From contig JACEFZ010018186.1 of assembly GCA_014155875.1 (NCBI GenBank), forward strand, positions 434,001 to 498,000: DNA of 64,000 bases, read 5' to 3'. Below the pieces are notes generated by a model that had not been told where the DNA came from, searched no databases, and saw only the letters and a program-made list of their open reading frames with translations. The stretch is from Cepaea nemoralis (lineage: Eukaryota > Mollusca > Gastropoda > Stylommatophora > Helicidae). A program made the translations under genes and the position numbers. This document shows positions 21,245 through 32,113 of the stretch, in pieces. Positions within the stretch are counted from its first letter, which is position 1. Every line of letters begins with the position of its first letter.

Positions 21245-21947
21245 TTAACCCTTTACAGGGCAGACGCTTGTCCATTTTTTAGCCCTGAACGGGCAAGATT
21301 TTGTCAGGTTCAGTAAAATTTCGGGTTGCGTTAGTAAAAACATCATAAATAAGGTGTTAGTCAACCGATTTTAGTTAAATAAACAACACAATGAAGGGAA
21401 AAGCATGCAGAATATGTTACTCATGTGATTGTTGTCGGTAATCCATATATGAACACAAATATTTACGAAATACAGCATGTTGTTTGTGATTTTCCGTCAT
21501 CTATACGGCAATTTACAAACACATTTTCAGAATCATAATCACTTTCTTTAAAGTCCGACTCAGACTGCTAATGCAAAGTAACGCTTTGGACTGATATCTA
21601 GCTCCGATTAATAGTCAACTTTGTGCCCTTTAATGTCACTTAAATTGAACCTAGCGAAATCTCGACTATCACTTGAAGAATCGCCGAAATCCGTTTTGAA
21701 AAACTAAGCGTAAAAACCCCGAAAACTATTTAAAAAGTTCCGTAAAAGTCCGTTCAAATTCATAGTCGGCGTTTACAAATGGCGGCCACGTTGTCAAGCT
21801 ATCGGCGAAAGCGAAAGTAGCCGTCGGAAGTATCGTAAGGCCGAGAAATCACGTTTTTACAATGCATAATAGTGTCGGACGCGATCGGGCGATTTGCTCG
21901 TTAAAGGCATCGGCCGCAAATGGCTGTTTTGCCTTGTAAAGGGTTAA
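21245..21947. mobile_element. piggyBac-type non-autonomous element (TTAA target)
   Basis: TTAA at 21245-21248 and 21944-21947. The element ends are CCCTTTACAGGGCA and, inverted, CCCTTTACAAGGCA: 14 bases with one mismatch. The interior (695 bp) has no transposase and is CpG-richer than its surroundings. It sits inside the minus-strand LINE-E pseudogene. TTAA duplication plus CCC-starting ends is diagnostic of the piggyBac superfamily. Confidence 0.88.
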
Positions 21948-22484
21948 GTAGCGGTCACAGGAAGCCACGGGGCCAGAACAAGGACAAGTTATAGTATTTG
22001 ATGCCTGTATGCTTTTGTTGAAGTTCTTCACAGCTTCCTTAATACCTAACTCATCAAATGTTTGACATGATGGTACTGGACTCCATCAGGGCCAGGGTTC
22101 CTGCCATTTTTTTAAGGCACATGCAATGTCTTCCGTAGAGATAACATCAACGACTGCCGCATCCTGGAAGGTAGGTTTCAGCACGTGATCCCTCATGTAC
22201 TGCTGAATATCAATATTAGCTTGACACACATAATCCTGGAAGAATGCCTGGTCTTTCTCTGCTTTGACCTGAAGGATGGTACCCAATAGGCCTTTGATGT
22301 TAGGGATTGACTGGAACTGTTCATGTTGTGATGAAAGTTCCAAAACCCATGGAGAGTTTTAACTGTGCCTATCTGTATCTAAGTTTTCCCCATACTCCTC
22401 TCTTAGACTCACTTGCTAAATTTTAAAATCTATTAGTTATTAAGTTTTCTTCACTTTTCACATCATATTGAGTACCTTCCTTAC

Positions 22485-22712
22485 CCTTTATTTTTCCGAA
22501 TGGTAGTTGCAGCTTCTCTGGATACAGACTTTCATACCATTCTTTCCACTGATGAGAATATACAGCAAAGTCCACACAAAGACTATCCATAGAGCCAGGA
22601 AGGACAGAGATAGCCAAAATATCCTCCCATTTTTCTCTGGACAGCCAGTTTGGAGGGCTTTCTTTGCAATCAAAATCTGCAAGAGTTAGCTGCACTCCCA
22701 AACCTGGATTTC
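22485..22712 (-). CDS. Dynein exon: PPNWL...WKEWYESLYPE segment
   Basis: Two bases, 75 codons, one base; acceptor TTTCTATTTTCAG, donor GTAAGGAAG. It contains SPPNWLSREKWEDILAISVL and WKEWYESLYPEKLQLPFGK. Family members have P.WL....W..I..L..LP.F.....F......W..W.....PE...LP here. The donor leaves one base, which fits the next exon. Confidence 0.95.
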
Positions 22713-22829
22713 CTGAAAATAGAAACATCAGAGTTGCTGAAGATCTAGTTGTTGAAATGTGTGGTTTCAATATTTCTAAAACAAATTAAACAACATTAAA
22801 CACTACCAAATCTAAACTCCTAATGCATA

Positions 22830-23160
22830 TTATTAATCACAAGGAATTTAAACACGGAATCCACAAATAATATTTCGCTGCATCTTGTCAGGTGTATACT
22901 GCAGAGTTATATATCACATGATGTAAAAAAATTAATAATACTTAAGCTGAAACAATTAAAATACAGACACAGGTATTGTTCGAATGTGAAACATCTGTTA
23001 TCCCCAAGGTAGTTTCAAATTTACCACAAACACTTTCTGTTTTGCATAAACTTGGCTAGAACAGCCTAATTGCTAACGCCTCACTATATTTGTGGTTTCT
23101 GTGTTTATATTCACTAAGGGAATACATTGTTTTGAATCAAAAGGACATGTCTGAAATGTT
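22830..23160 (-). mobile_element. Penelope-like element 3' fragment
   Basis: Contains the PLE 3' UTR block (minus strand GCAGTATACACCTGACAAGA, TGCAGCGAAATA). Upstream coding has decayed beyond reading. Confidence 0.6.
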
Positions 23161-23169
23161 TAGTGAGCA

Positions 23170-24050
23170 GTATTAATTCACATCCAAAATTTCAAATTTA
23201 TAACTTTTAAATGAATACTATTATTTCATCATATATGGCTGCCAACCATTTCCCCTCAATGTTTGCATCCCATGAACTGTCTGGGAGGTATTTATAAAAC
23301 TCTGAAAATGTCTGGACTTTTGGCTCATAAAATTTGAAAATTTCCTGACTCCTTTCATTGTTAAAATTTGCAAGATGCACACCTATCAGCATTTGTAGAA
23401 GTAGTCTGCACACATTTTCCCCTTAAGAACCTTCCTTCCGAATAAAATAATACAAATAACGAGGTGTGTTGAAAGACTTTAAGTTCTTGGCATTTTGTTT
23501 CTGTAGTCTGACTTTCCACTCCTTCTTTTACATTCAGTTTTATTTTCTTGGTGAGTAGACAATTAAAAATAAATATTGTTCCCTTCCTAATGCATTTATA
23601 CTTGTAATTCACTGGAATTAAGTGGATTTATTCTAAATTGAAATTACGATACCACGTTCTTCTGCAAAATCTTATTTTCTGTACATCTTTTATCAATTTG
23701 AATAAATAAGACTTGCATACACCCAACAACAATTCAGTCTTATGTTGTTATGTGTAAGCATTGCTTCCTAATATTTTAATGGAAAAAAATTATCACCACC
23801 AGATATTTGATTAAAATATTTAACAAGTGCACCATGAGCGTGTTATTACAACAGTATCATAATTATCATAATAAACTGTTACCAATTAGAAGGTCATTTC
23901 TAAAAGACCATTAGCTCATGCAAAGGTGTGTTTTGGTATCAAAGGCAAAAGTGTCCTTAAAAGTCCACATATTTTAACACAAATTTGCTTATTTTCTTGG
24001 TTACAGAGGTGGCAGCCATATTTAAATATGTACACATGCACTCTCTCCAT
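23170..24050. other. Intronic sequence with one unassigned open segment
   Basis: A 68-codon minus frame at 23207-23413 reads GVHLANFNNERSQEIFKFYE and ends GKWLAAIYDEIIVF. It lies between two dynein exons that join each other directly in phase, so it is not part of that protein. It may be a transposon remnant; no family recognised. The rest shows nothing. Confidence 0.35.
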
Positions 24051-24057
24051 CTCTCTC

Positions 24058-24235
24058 TAGGTGTGTTCCTGCCGGTCCAGTGGTAACGGGTTTGAATATG
24101 CATCGAGGCAGATTTTTATAATTGACCTGGGTGCCAGGTCGACCTAGTATAGAATGGGTACCAGGAAATGTTGTGGGAAGTGAAGGTGGCTGAAATGATA
24201 TTTATCTCATAACCCCTCGAGTACCAGATTTTTTT
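24058..24235 (+). mobile_element. SINE S2 copy
   Basis: Head with CCGGTCCAGTGGTAACGGGT, then CTGGGTGCCAGGTCGACC and GAATGGGTACCAGGAAATGT, as in the copies at 31.7 and 37.2 kb. Confidence 0.7.
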
Positions 24236-24236
24236 T

Positions 24237-24480
24237 TTTTGCATATCCTTTTTACAGGACATCGCTGTCAATACCAGTATTTTACTGCTGTTGTTGATGT
24301 CTTGAAAAGTTTACGTTCAGTAGTCTGCTACTGCTTTCTGAACGACCGGCTCCCATACCAATTCTTTAAAATCCAGCGGAACGCGGTCTGCTGCCAAATC
24401 GCACGCAGCTGTGTTTCGAATGGGGGTAAGGTAAGCAGGATTACGAACCGCATCCATAACTCCTCCGCCAAGGAGACCAA
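24237..24480 (-). mobile_element. SINE S1 copy
   Basis: Antisense S1: GGAGGAGTTATGGATGCGGT head on the minus strand, B-box-like ATTCGAAACAC, core CAGAAAGCAGTAGCAGACTA, and 3' end GGATATGC. Confidence 0.85.
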
Positions 24481-24686
24481 CGAGAGCCAGTTAGTCAATG
24501 AAAATGCGGGTCGAGCACTATACTCCCAATATGCCTGAAGATGTGTAAAAAGGGCCCTTTACTTGACTTCATACACATCCATCCACCCACAGATATTTAT
24601 ATTTATGCATATATTTCAATCAGTTTGTAGCTGTGGCTGAAAAAATGGTATGGAAAATAATACTTTAAGTAAATTTGTAGGATTAC

Positions 24687-24793
24687 CTTGGAGTAAAAAG
24701 GACAGTTCTTCATTTGTTATGTTCCCTGACTCAACTTTAATACTGAAGAGCAGAAGGGTTGTGAATAAAAGTTGATCTTCCTCAAAAAGTGAC
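24687..24793 (-). CDS. Dynein exon: RSLFEEDQLLF motif
   Basis: One base, 35 codons, one base; acceptor TTGTCATTTAG, donor GTAATCC. It reads SLFEEDQLLFTTLLLFSIK and then ESGNITNEELSFLLQG. The form (R)SLFE.DQLLF matches the conserved GLFE.DKL.F.....I helix of dyneins ahead of the D6 region. Confidence 0.9.
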
Positions 24794-24944
24794 CTAAATG
24801 ACAAGGCAGAAGTTGATAATGTTTCATGAACACATTCAAAATCAAGTAAGCTGGCTAACTTAATGGATTACAAATGGGCTACAAATCTCAGAAATATAGA
24901 TATTTCGTGTCCCTTTGGGGATTTTTGTTGTGCAGTAGTGCGAA

Positions 24945-25183
24945 GATTTCGGCTCCATGGCAAGGGGTTACAGAAGCAATTCGTAATCTCGCATACCATG
25001 TTTGAAACACAGCTGCAGGTGATTTGGCAGCAGACTGCCTTGCATTGGTTTGTTGTGAAATGGTATGGGTGCCGGTCATTCAGAAGAAAATGGCAAACTG
25101 CTGAACGTAAACTTGCCAAGGAATCACGAACAGCCAAAAAATGCTGGGGTTGACTGCTACGTCCTATAAAGGATATGAAACTA
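24945..25183 (+). mobile_element. SINE S1 copy
   Basis: Head GGCTCCATGGCAAGGGGTTA, TTTGAAACACAGCTGCAG, core CAGAAGAAAATGGCAAACTG, and the 3' end AAAGGATATGAAACTAAC. The 31-bp minisatellite starts exactly at its 3' end. Confidence 0.85.
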
Positions 25184-25692
25184 ACACTACACAGTGTGTT
25201 GGATTAAAAGAACAGTCACTAGGCAGTGTGAGGATTAAAGGAACAGTCACTATACAGTGTGAGGGTTAAAGGAACAGTCATTAGACAGTGTGAGGGTTAA
25301 AGGAACAGTCACTAGGCAGTGTGAGGGTTAAAAGAATAGTCACCAGACAGTGTAAGGATTAAAGGAACAGTCACTAGACAGTGTGGGGGTTAAAGGAACA
25401 GTCACTAGCCAGTGTGAGGGTTAAAGGAACAGTCACTAGACAGTGTGAGGGTTAAAGGAACAGTCACTACACAGTGTGAGGGTTAAAGGAACAGTCACTA
25501 TACAGTGTGAGGATTAAAGGAACAGTCACTAGACAGTGTTAGGGTTAAAGGAACAGTCACTAGACAGTGTGAGGGTTAAAGGAACAGTCACTAGACAGTG
25601 TGAGGGTTAAAGGAACAGTCACTATACAGTGTGAGGATTAAGGGAACAGTCACTAAACAGTGTGAGGATTACAGGAACAGTCACTACACAGT
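25184..25692 (+). repeat. 31-bp minisatellite, about 16 units
   Basis: Unit GGTTAAAGGAACAGTCACTA then GACAGTGTGAG, sixteen-plus copies with single-base variants. It abuts the 3' end of an S1 SINE. No reading frame is maintained. Confidence 0.95.
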
Positions 25693-25814
25693 GTATAGGC
25701 TAAGGTTTGTAATTTCATCTATGATAGATAAAAGACTGAGTTTCCACACGCATACGTGGACAACTTTGCAACTATACAGAACAGAACACTCGCATGTTCT
25801 GAATCTGCAACTGT

Positions 25815-25990
25815 TGTCACAGACAGAGATAAAAATCCCTGTGTAGAGGTGGAAAGCAAGGAGAACCACCACAGACAGATAAAAATCCCTGTGTAGATGT
25901 GGAAAGCAAGGAGAACCATCACAGACAGAGATAAAAATCCCTGTGTAGAGGTGGAAAGATGTACACGTGGAAAGCAAAGAGAACCACCAC
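25815..25990 (+). repeat. Short tandem repeat, 50-60 bp unit
   Basis: Three and a part copies of CACAGACAGAGATAAAAATC, CCTGTGTAGAGGTGGAAAGC, AAGGAGAACCAC. Confidence 0.85.
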
Positions 25991-25999
25991 ACCATTTTC

Positions 26000-26225
26000 C
26001 CAAGTATTCATGTATAACCACATTTCAAAGTCAGAGCGTCATGACAACTGGAAAGATCAATGACAAAAGCGGCAGAGGCAGACTAAGAGAAATGATGTTG
26101 GAAGGGCTAAGATGGTCGTACGGAGGAATAACATGATTATAATTGATCCAGAACACAAAGGAACAAGATCAGTGGAGATACATAAACGCCTACACCTCTT
26201 GGAAGAACACATGATGATGACAAAC
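26000..26225 (+). pseudogene. LINE-A2 3' end
   Basis: Reads MTTGKINDKSGRGRLREMML and continues GGCTAAGATGGTCGTACGGA, the same 3' layout as 10360-10515 and 16380-16545; it ends in ATGATGATGA. Confidence 0.75.
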
Positions 26226-26333
26226 ACAAATATTTTGTCTCACCTCAGAAATTTTCAGTCTGATAACATTTGTACTAACCACCCAGCCACCCACTCCTTG
26301 GGGGAAAATAAAACACCCAGAATTAATACAAAC

Positions 26334-26520
26334 CTTGTGACTTTGTGATACACCAGACTTGTGACACTGTCCATTAGTTGTTTCACTTTGTCTGTGGGAT
26401 AACTGGTATACTCTACACCTTCTGTTGGTAGTGAGATGGTATGTGGCACCTCAATTGTGGGAATCTTTTCTGGCTCTGAGCCATGGACAAGTCTCTGAAC
26501 TTCTGCAGTGCTAGCTGATT
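26334..26520 (-). CDS. Dynein exon: AAA6 insert and start of the LVY helix
   Basis: Two bases, 61 codons, two bases; acceptor TTGTGTCAACAG, donor GTTTGTATT. The first part is polar (AEVQRLVHGSEPEKIPTIE); the end, KVKQLMDSVTSLVYHKVTR, continues directly into SLFEEDQLLF of the next exon and so rebuilds the family motif VY....RGLFE..KL.F across the splice. Confidence 0.82.
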
Positions 26521-26568
26521 CTGTTGACACAATATACTAGTTAAACTGATGTGATTACAACATACTTT

Positions 26569-26676
<108 letters not shown>

Positions 26677-26727
26677 TACACACATATATGTATAAGAGAG
26701 AAAGTTAAAAAAGGTTAAAGACAAGAT

Positions 26728-26850
26728 GGTCTCAATCTCCTCGGGGTCTCATGAAAAAGTGCACTCGTGTTCTGAATGATGCAGTCCAAAAACTAATCAA
26801 TGGCCCTCAGAGCACGAGGTAGGTCACTTGATTACTTTGCCACTATGAGA
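26728..26850 (-). mobile_element. SINE S3 fragment
   Basis: Antisense: GTGGCAAAGTAATCAAGTGA head, TGCATCATTCAGAACACGAG and GAGACCCCGAGGAGATT, as in the S3 copies at 36.9 and 50.8 kb. Confidence 0.7.
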
Positions 26851-27150
26851 AAGAGAGGGAGTGATAGAGAGATAGAGACAAACAAAGAGAGGGAAAGAGA
26901 CAGAAGGAGACAGAGAGAGGAAGAGGGAAAGAGAGACAGAGGGAGAGAGACAGAGAAACAGACTGAGGAACAGAGAGGGAGGGAGAGAGGAACAGAGAGG
27001 GAGGGAGAGAGGCACAGAGAGGGAGAGGAAAGAGAGGGAGAAAAATAAAGAGCCAGAGAGGGAGAGGATAGAGAGGTAGAGGAAGAGAGAGAAGGACAGA
27101 GAGACAGAAAGGATCAGAGGGAGGGGCTAAAAGAGATAGAGAGGGAGGGG

Positions 27151-27222
<72 letters not shown>

Positions 27223-27256
27223 GAGAGAGACAGAGAGAGAGACAGAGAGAGAGAGA
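26838..27256. repeat. (GA)n-rich and GAGGGA-rich tract
   Basis: Over 400 bases of almost pure purine, ending in a pure (GA)n run. The Arg/Glu- and Leu/Ser-repeat frames are not genes. Confidence 0.95.
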
Positions 27257-27259
27257 AGC

Positions 27260-28390
27260 TCGTTATCAATGTTTGCCTGATGATGGTTCGGATACCATCC
27301 TAATGTTACATTTCCGATGAAAGAAACCAGACCCTGCCACTGCAAGAGATTAAACTCAGCATCACTATCATACAGTGCTTCAGAGGAATACTATTTACTT
27401 AGTTATCCTTGGCCCCAGCTATTTGTTAAAACTTTTCTAACACAGACAGTTACTACTTTCAAATTTGTCTGATTTACACAATTGATATTTTGAAGTAACA
27501 ACTGCCTGTGACTAAAAATGTTAAACACCTTGTGTTATTTTAAGGAAAACGTTCACATAGAATTTATTAAAACTTATCTCAAAAACATGAATGCTTGTAG
27601 CATCATTAGCTGTAGTAACATATGGTATAAATGAAATAGGTTAAACTAAGGAATAGTCGTGGATATGTGAACAGTTGGAGAACAGAAAGTGCAGGCAGTT
27701 TTGTAAAATTACAATTACAAAAAACACAGAACATTATGGCAGCAAGCATTTATCAGCTAACAACAGGATGACAACTCACAAAAATCATAAATCACACTAC
27801 AGTAACTATATTAAGGTGTAAAAAAATGGAATTATGTGTAATGCAAATAAGCAAGCAGAATGGAATAAAATATGTGGTACTTAACTCATAAGTTCCATAC
27901 ATGGAAAGGGTGAATTCTGGCAGAAGTTGCGTTAGCACATACTTAAAGTGTGGTGGAGCCTTATTGTAGTTATTATAGCATTAATTCAATTTTGTGTCGG
28001 TTGTTTTATTCTTCTTGTTTTATCTTGAAGGCTTGTCAGAGTAAGGTTCTCCGAGTTTTACAATTGTAATAAAATTATATGAATTTACAGAAAACTTTCA
28101 GTGTGATTTCTGTAAAGTCACTCTTCTGTGTTTTCCTGCATTGTATTTTACCGTAAATAGCACATGGCCAACTTTTAAAATACATTAATAATTGGTGTCC
28201 TACCTTCAGTATCAGTTCTTTTTAACTTTGAGCTGTTCTCTTTCTCTTCGCCTTGAATATCTTTGGCAACACCTGAAAGAAGCAGGTACTGTTTTAATTT
28301 TGACAGCCATTGATAATGACAGATTAACAAATCTGGTAACTATATGTATATGTCTTTTATTTTTTTTTCTGTTGCTCGTTTGCTACCAGG
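27260..28390. other. AT-rich intronic stretch
   Basis: Searched for splice-bounded open segments and shared repeats; none recognised. Confidence 0.4.
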
Positions 28391-28580
28391 GCCTATAAGG
28401 GAAACAAATAATTCTCACCTACCATGCATGTTGTAAAATGTGACTAAATAGGCTTGGCATGAGACTGGCTACCTCAGCCCCTAGACAACTTTAGCTACAA
28501 AATTCAACTGATCATGAACAAATGGATCGGCATGAGATGGTTCAGGGCTTATGTTCCACTGGGAGATATAAGATAGCAGT
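28390..28580 (+). repeat. Dispersed repeat R1
   Basis: Shares with 30340-30475 the series GACCATAAGGGAA/GGCCTATAAGGGAA, ACCTACCATGCATG, and CTAGACAACTTTAGCT/ATAGAAAACTTTAACT. Nature unknown, possibly LINE 3' UTR. Confidence 0.5.
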
Positions 28581-28667
28581 AGAAGAAGAAAATATATTTT
28601 CAATTACATCCATGAACATCATTTTGCAAAAAAAAATGAAATCTAATTTCATTTTTTTTTAATGTTG

Positions 28668-28908
28668 TATATCCCTTACAGGACACTGCAGTCAACACCA
28701 ACATTTTTCAGCTGCTGTTGATGTACTAGGCAAGTTTTACGTTCAGTAGTTTGCCATTGCTTTCTGAACGACCGGTTCACATATACCCGTAAGTTACCAG
28801 CGCGGCGCAAACCGCTGCCGATTCTCGCAGCTGCTGTTTTCTCCAAGTGGACATACGGGATTACGAACAATGTCGTTAATTCCTTGGCCAGGGAGACCGG
28901 CTTTCATT
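28668..28908 (-). mobile_element. SINE S1 copy
   Basis: Antisense S1 with core CAGAAAGCAATGGCAAACTA, and its 3' end TCCTGTAAGGGATATACAAC. Confidence 0.85.
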
Positions 28909-29089
28909 TTAGGGGAAGTGAATTAGTCACAGTGTCAATGTGCTGCATACATAATTATGAATGGTGAGTGCTCAGTGGCAATCATGCAAGAACATGCACT
29001 GAGTGAACATTACAGGGATAATCTTGGTTCCTCATCTAGAGGTTAATTTTAACAGCATTCATGTGTTATTCGTCCATCAAGAATGATGA

Positions 29090-30180
29090 TGACCATTCAT
29101 TTCACCCAGTGGGGTTGAAAGTATGGAGCCGTGAGTTCTAAGATGGCTGATGAGGCCTATTTTGGCACGAAATGTTCTTTGACAATGTGGGCAAAAAAAG
29201 CTTCATGTTCCAGGAGAAGGATCTCCTGCAGTGGTTTTTCTGTCCAGCCTTTTCTTCACAGCTCTTGCAGTCCTGGTTGCTTCACGAGTGACCGCACCCT
29301 TGCGTAATGGTGTACGCCATGAATTTTGGTCTTTGGCAGCAGTCTCCTAGGTGTCAAGATGAATTCCAAAAACGTTCAATGAGATTTTCAGAGTGTCTTT
29401 AAAGCATTTTCTCTGGCTGCCTTGGGAGCGTTTACTACAACACAGCTCACCGTAAAAAATTCATTTAGGGAGCCTGTGATATGACATGCGAGTTAAGTGA
29501 CCAGCCTAGCGAATCTGATTCTTCATTAATATAGTGTGGATACTGAGCATGGACGCTCTTTCCAGAACTTCAGTGTCTGGGATCTTATCTTGCCATTTAA
29601 TCTTCAATAGCTTCCTAAGGCAGACTGTGTGGAAGTGGTTTAATTTCCTAGCGTGTCGCTAATAAACAGTCCAGGTTTCACAAGCATATAGCAGTGTGGA
29701 TAATACAATTGCTTGGTAGACTTTCAGCTTTGTTTGCAGGCTTATTCCATTTCTGTCCCATAATTCTTGTACAGTCTGCCAAAGGCCACGCTGGCCTTGG
29801 AGATTCTTGCATTCACTTCGTCATCAAATGTGGCAGCTTGTGACACATTGCTGCCAAGATAGACGAATTTGTCCACAGCACTTAGTGTCTAGTTATAGTT
29901 ATAGTCACTTAGTATAGACCATTCACCATCATATTCGGCATGGTGTGATTATTCCCTGGAGCTGGCTGGTACATAACTACAGTCTTCTCCAAGTTGATAT
30001 TGAGCCCAAAGTTGGCACAGGCATGTGAGAAAGCTGAAACATTGTGTTGCATGTCGTTGCCTCTGAGTTGGCGTATAGAATGCAATTATCAGCAAACAGC
30101 AACTCTCTGATCGTTGCTGCTAGAAGTTCATGTAGTTGATTAATGAACAATTCAAATAAACAAAACAGCAAGGAACTCAA
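29090..30180 (-). pseudogene. LINE-H, RT C-terminal half with a C2H2 zinc finger tail
   Basis: Minus strand from 30180: LLFADNCILYANSEA (catalytic box changed from FADD to FADN), FGLNINLEKTVVMYQPAP, VDKFVYLGSNVS, RISKASVAFGRLYKNY, STLLYACETWTVY, LRKLLKIKWQDKIPDTEVLE and at the end FFCPHCQRTFRAKIGLISHL followed by RTH. The last is a C2H2 finger (C..C, 12 residues, H...H) fused to the RT polyprotein, as in some LINEs of animals. Several stops. Confidence 0.85.
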
Positions 30181-30339
30181 TATTTATTGGCATTTTTGAC
30201 AAAGTGCAGGCAGCAAGTCTTCATCAGTAGTAGAGAAACTTCCTTCTCATGCAGACTGGGCTATTATGAAAATACTGAAATGTGCAGTGTATCCTCTAAC
30301 TAATTGAAACATAATACGATGAACAACAATTGAATAAAC

Positions 30340-30475
30340 AAATGCCCGTGTGGTTTGTAGACCATAAGGGAAGCAAAGAACTACAATATTGTAACCTACA
30401 ATGCATGTCACAAGAGGCAATTAAAGAGAGTTGTGGGGGAATGGCTACACTGCACCATAGAAAACTTTAACTCAG
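30340..30475 (+). repeat. Dispersed repeat R1, second copy
   Basis: See the copy at 28390-28580; the two share three blocks in the same order. Confidence 0.5.
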
Positions 30476-30519
30476 TCAATACTGTATCATCCTCATATCT
30501 AATGTTATAGATGTTACAT

Positions 30520-30795
30520 CTCCCAATGGTGATTCCTTTTATATCTTCTACATTTCTGAAAATATTTTCACTTTACAGGGAAAACAGATCTGGAGATATT
30601 ACACATTCTTGTCGCACACCTCTTTTAATAGGTTGATATTTACCTATTTCATTATCAGTCTTTATGACAGCTTGCTGTTTCCAATATATGTATTTTACAA
30701 GTCTAAGGTCTTTCCCATCAATTTGTAGATCTGCAAGCATCTTCACCATTTTGGCATGTCTTACTTTATCGAAAGTATGCTGTTTGTCTACTAGG
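30520..30795 (-). pseudogene. LINE-A fragment, RT core
   Basis: Minus strand reads KVRHAKMVKMLADLQIDGKD, IYWKQQAVIKTDNEIGKYQP and IKRGVRQECVISPDLFSL, near identical to the LINE-A copy at 5480-6912. It is truncated before the YADD box. It lies just past the donor of exon 30926-31019. Confidence 0.9.
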
Positions 30796-30925
30796 ATGAA
30801 ATCAAAGTTACCACCAGTGACTAATTCTATCACTTCAAGCAAGAGTGAACAATTCAGTTTGATAAAGTTATCACAACAACATAAGACACTTTTCAGGATT
30901 TCTGTTGTACTTGATAAAATCTTAC

Positions 30926-31019
30926 TTTCTTGCTTTTCACTGTTGGAAATCTGTGAACTGAAAATGTTTTCCCTTTGCCTTTCTTCACTTTCAGTATCCA
31001 TATCAGCATTTTCAGAATC
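30926..31019 (-). CDS. Dynein exon: acidic insert in AAA6
   Basis: Thirty-one codons plus one base; acceptor CTTCTTTCTTTCAG, donor GTAAGATTTT. It reads DSENADMDTESEERQREN then IFSSQISNSEKQE. Phase fits 35366 before and 26520 after. Canonical dyneins have only a short loop here. A LINE-A fragment in the intron begins about 130 bases downstream of the donor. Confidence 0.7.
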
Positions 31020-31369
31020 CTGAAAGAAAGAAGGAGTTTGTTTATTTAACAAAGGCCACACAGTCGGTGTGTAAAAGAAATACAGTTGTTTAGTCTTGTT
31101 CTGTACCTCCACTGGTGGACTGCTGGCAACTGTTTAGGTTATCTTTTAATCCTCACCTGCAGTAAATGTAGTGGAAATTTGAAGTTTTATTTCTTGTGCC
31201 AGGTGTACTGCTCTGACTGTTGAGATCCCTTGACATTATAGTATATCTCTGATGTTATTAATCCATCTGAGTTCTTGGTCTTTCCCTTACATTAAAACCA
31301 GATGTTTATATATTACAAGAAATTTAAATTGAACATACAGCCTACGATGGGTAGCGTTGTGGTATTCTG

Positions 31370-31610
31370 TTGTGATAATTTGGTGTGTCCAGTGTGTGCC
31401 GCGTGATTACGCACCCGCTTCACACGCGTGATCCGGGACTGTTTCCGGATCCGGTCAGGGATATGCACTACTGACGAGCTCAAACAAGGGCGAAACTCGA
31501 GTATAGTGCTTCCATATTGACGTGGATAGGCCTTAGGTTCATACTGGAATGCGATCGGCGTTGCCAGTAGTGGGTTGTGCTCAATATTTAAATTGAACAG
31601 TTTTCAATAG
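31370..31610. repeat. GC-rich block, unassigned
   Basis: CpG-rich sequence (CCGCGTGATTACGCACCCGC, CAAACAAGGGCGAAACTCG) in otherwise AT-rich intron. It looks like part of a transposable element; no second copy here. Confidence 0.35.
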
Positions 31611-31654
31611 TGAAAATGAGAGAATAGCAAATGCAACAGATGAGAGCCGAGATT

Positions 31655-31915
31655 GTGCAGTGGCTAGCATATTCACTTGCTGGTCTAGTGGTCATGTACT
31701 CGAATCTCGATCAAAATAGAATTTTAAAATTGGCCTGGGCTCCCAGATCAACCCAGCATAAAGTGGGCACCAGAAAATGTCCCAAAAAGTAAAGATGGCT
31801 GGCACGATAGTGACCACATCACCCATCAAGTGCCCATTGGTCTGTTACAAATATGGGACAAGCATCATAAACTAAATAGGCTTCAAGACATAAAAGTCTC
31901 CTCAAAACTAAGAAT
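31655..31915 (+). mobile_element. SINE S2 copy
   Basis: tRNA-like head (GATTGTGCAGTGGCTAGCAT, ACTCGAATCTCGATC as B box), then GGCCTGGGCTCCCAGATCAA, GTGGGCACCAGAAAATG, CATTGGTCTGTTACAAATAT and TAGGCTTCAAGACATAAAAG. Confidence 0.8.
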
Positions 31916-32113
31916 CAAATAAATAGATAATAAAGAACAAGAGGACAGAAAAAAAGCTATAGATAAAAGAAAAATACAGAGAATCCCTTGGGTGGCTAAT
32001 GAGACCATCAATCATGTGCTACAGAAGACAAATTCAGATCTGGAGACAATTAGCATATCAAGTAACCGAAAATTTTACATCATTTGGAAAAATGGCTTCC
32101 CAAGTAAATAACA

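Larger units (their letters stand above)
17950..22345 (-). pseudogene. LINE-E copy (RT), split by a minisatellite and three insertions
   Basis: Read from 22345 downward: IPNIKGLLGTILQVKAEKDQ, a linker to about 21950, then after an inserted TTAA element MYRKLLEKIVAKQLMSHLEH and SAYDVYEGFQCKLETAAMAF (20992-21189), then after an inserted SINE the RT core LSQGSPLFPVLF and YDDVLIYRTGTDRQEMIR (20470-20590), then after the composite insert CFLNSVIGKANLPGVYFNV and AALRNMAASHIDQVLLFL (18300-17960). Order and content match the LINE-E copy at 52630-54890. The catalytic loop reads VYDD instead of FVDD. Confidence 0.85.

Noticed and set aside
23207..23413. Extra dynein exon
   Set aside because: Exons 24687-24793 and 22485-22712 already join in phase and rebuild a continuous dynein segment without it.
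25184..25692. CRISPR-like array
   Set aside because: Units are contiguous 31-bp repeats without unique spacers, in a eukaryotic intron.
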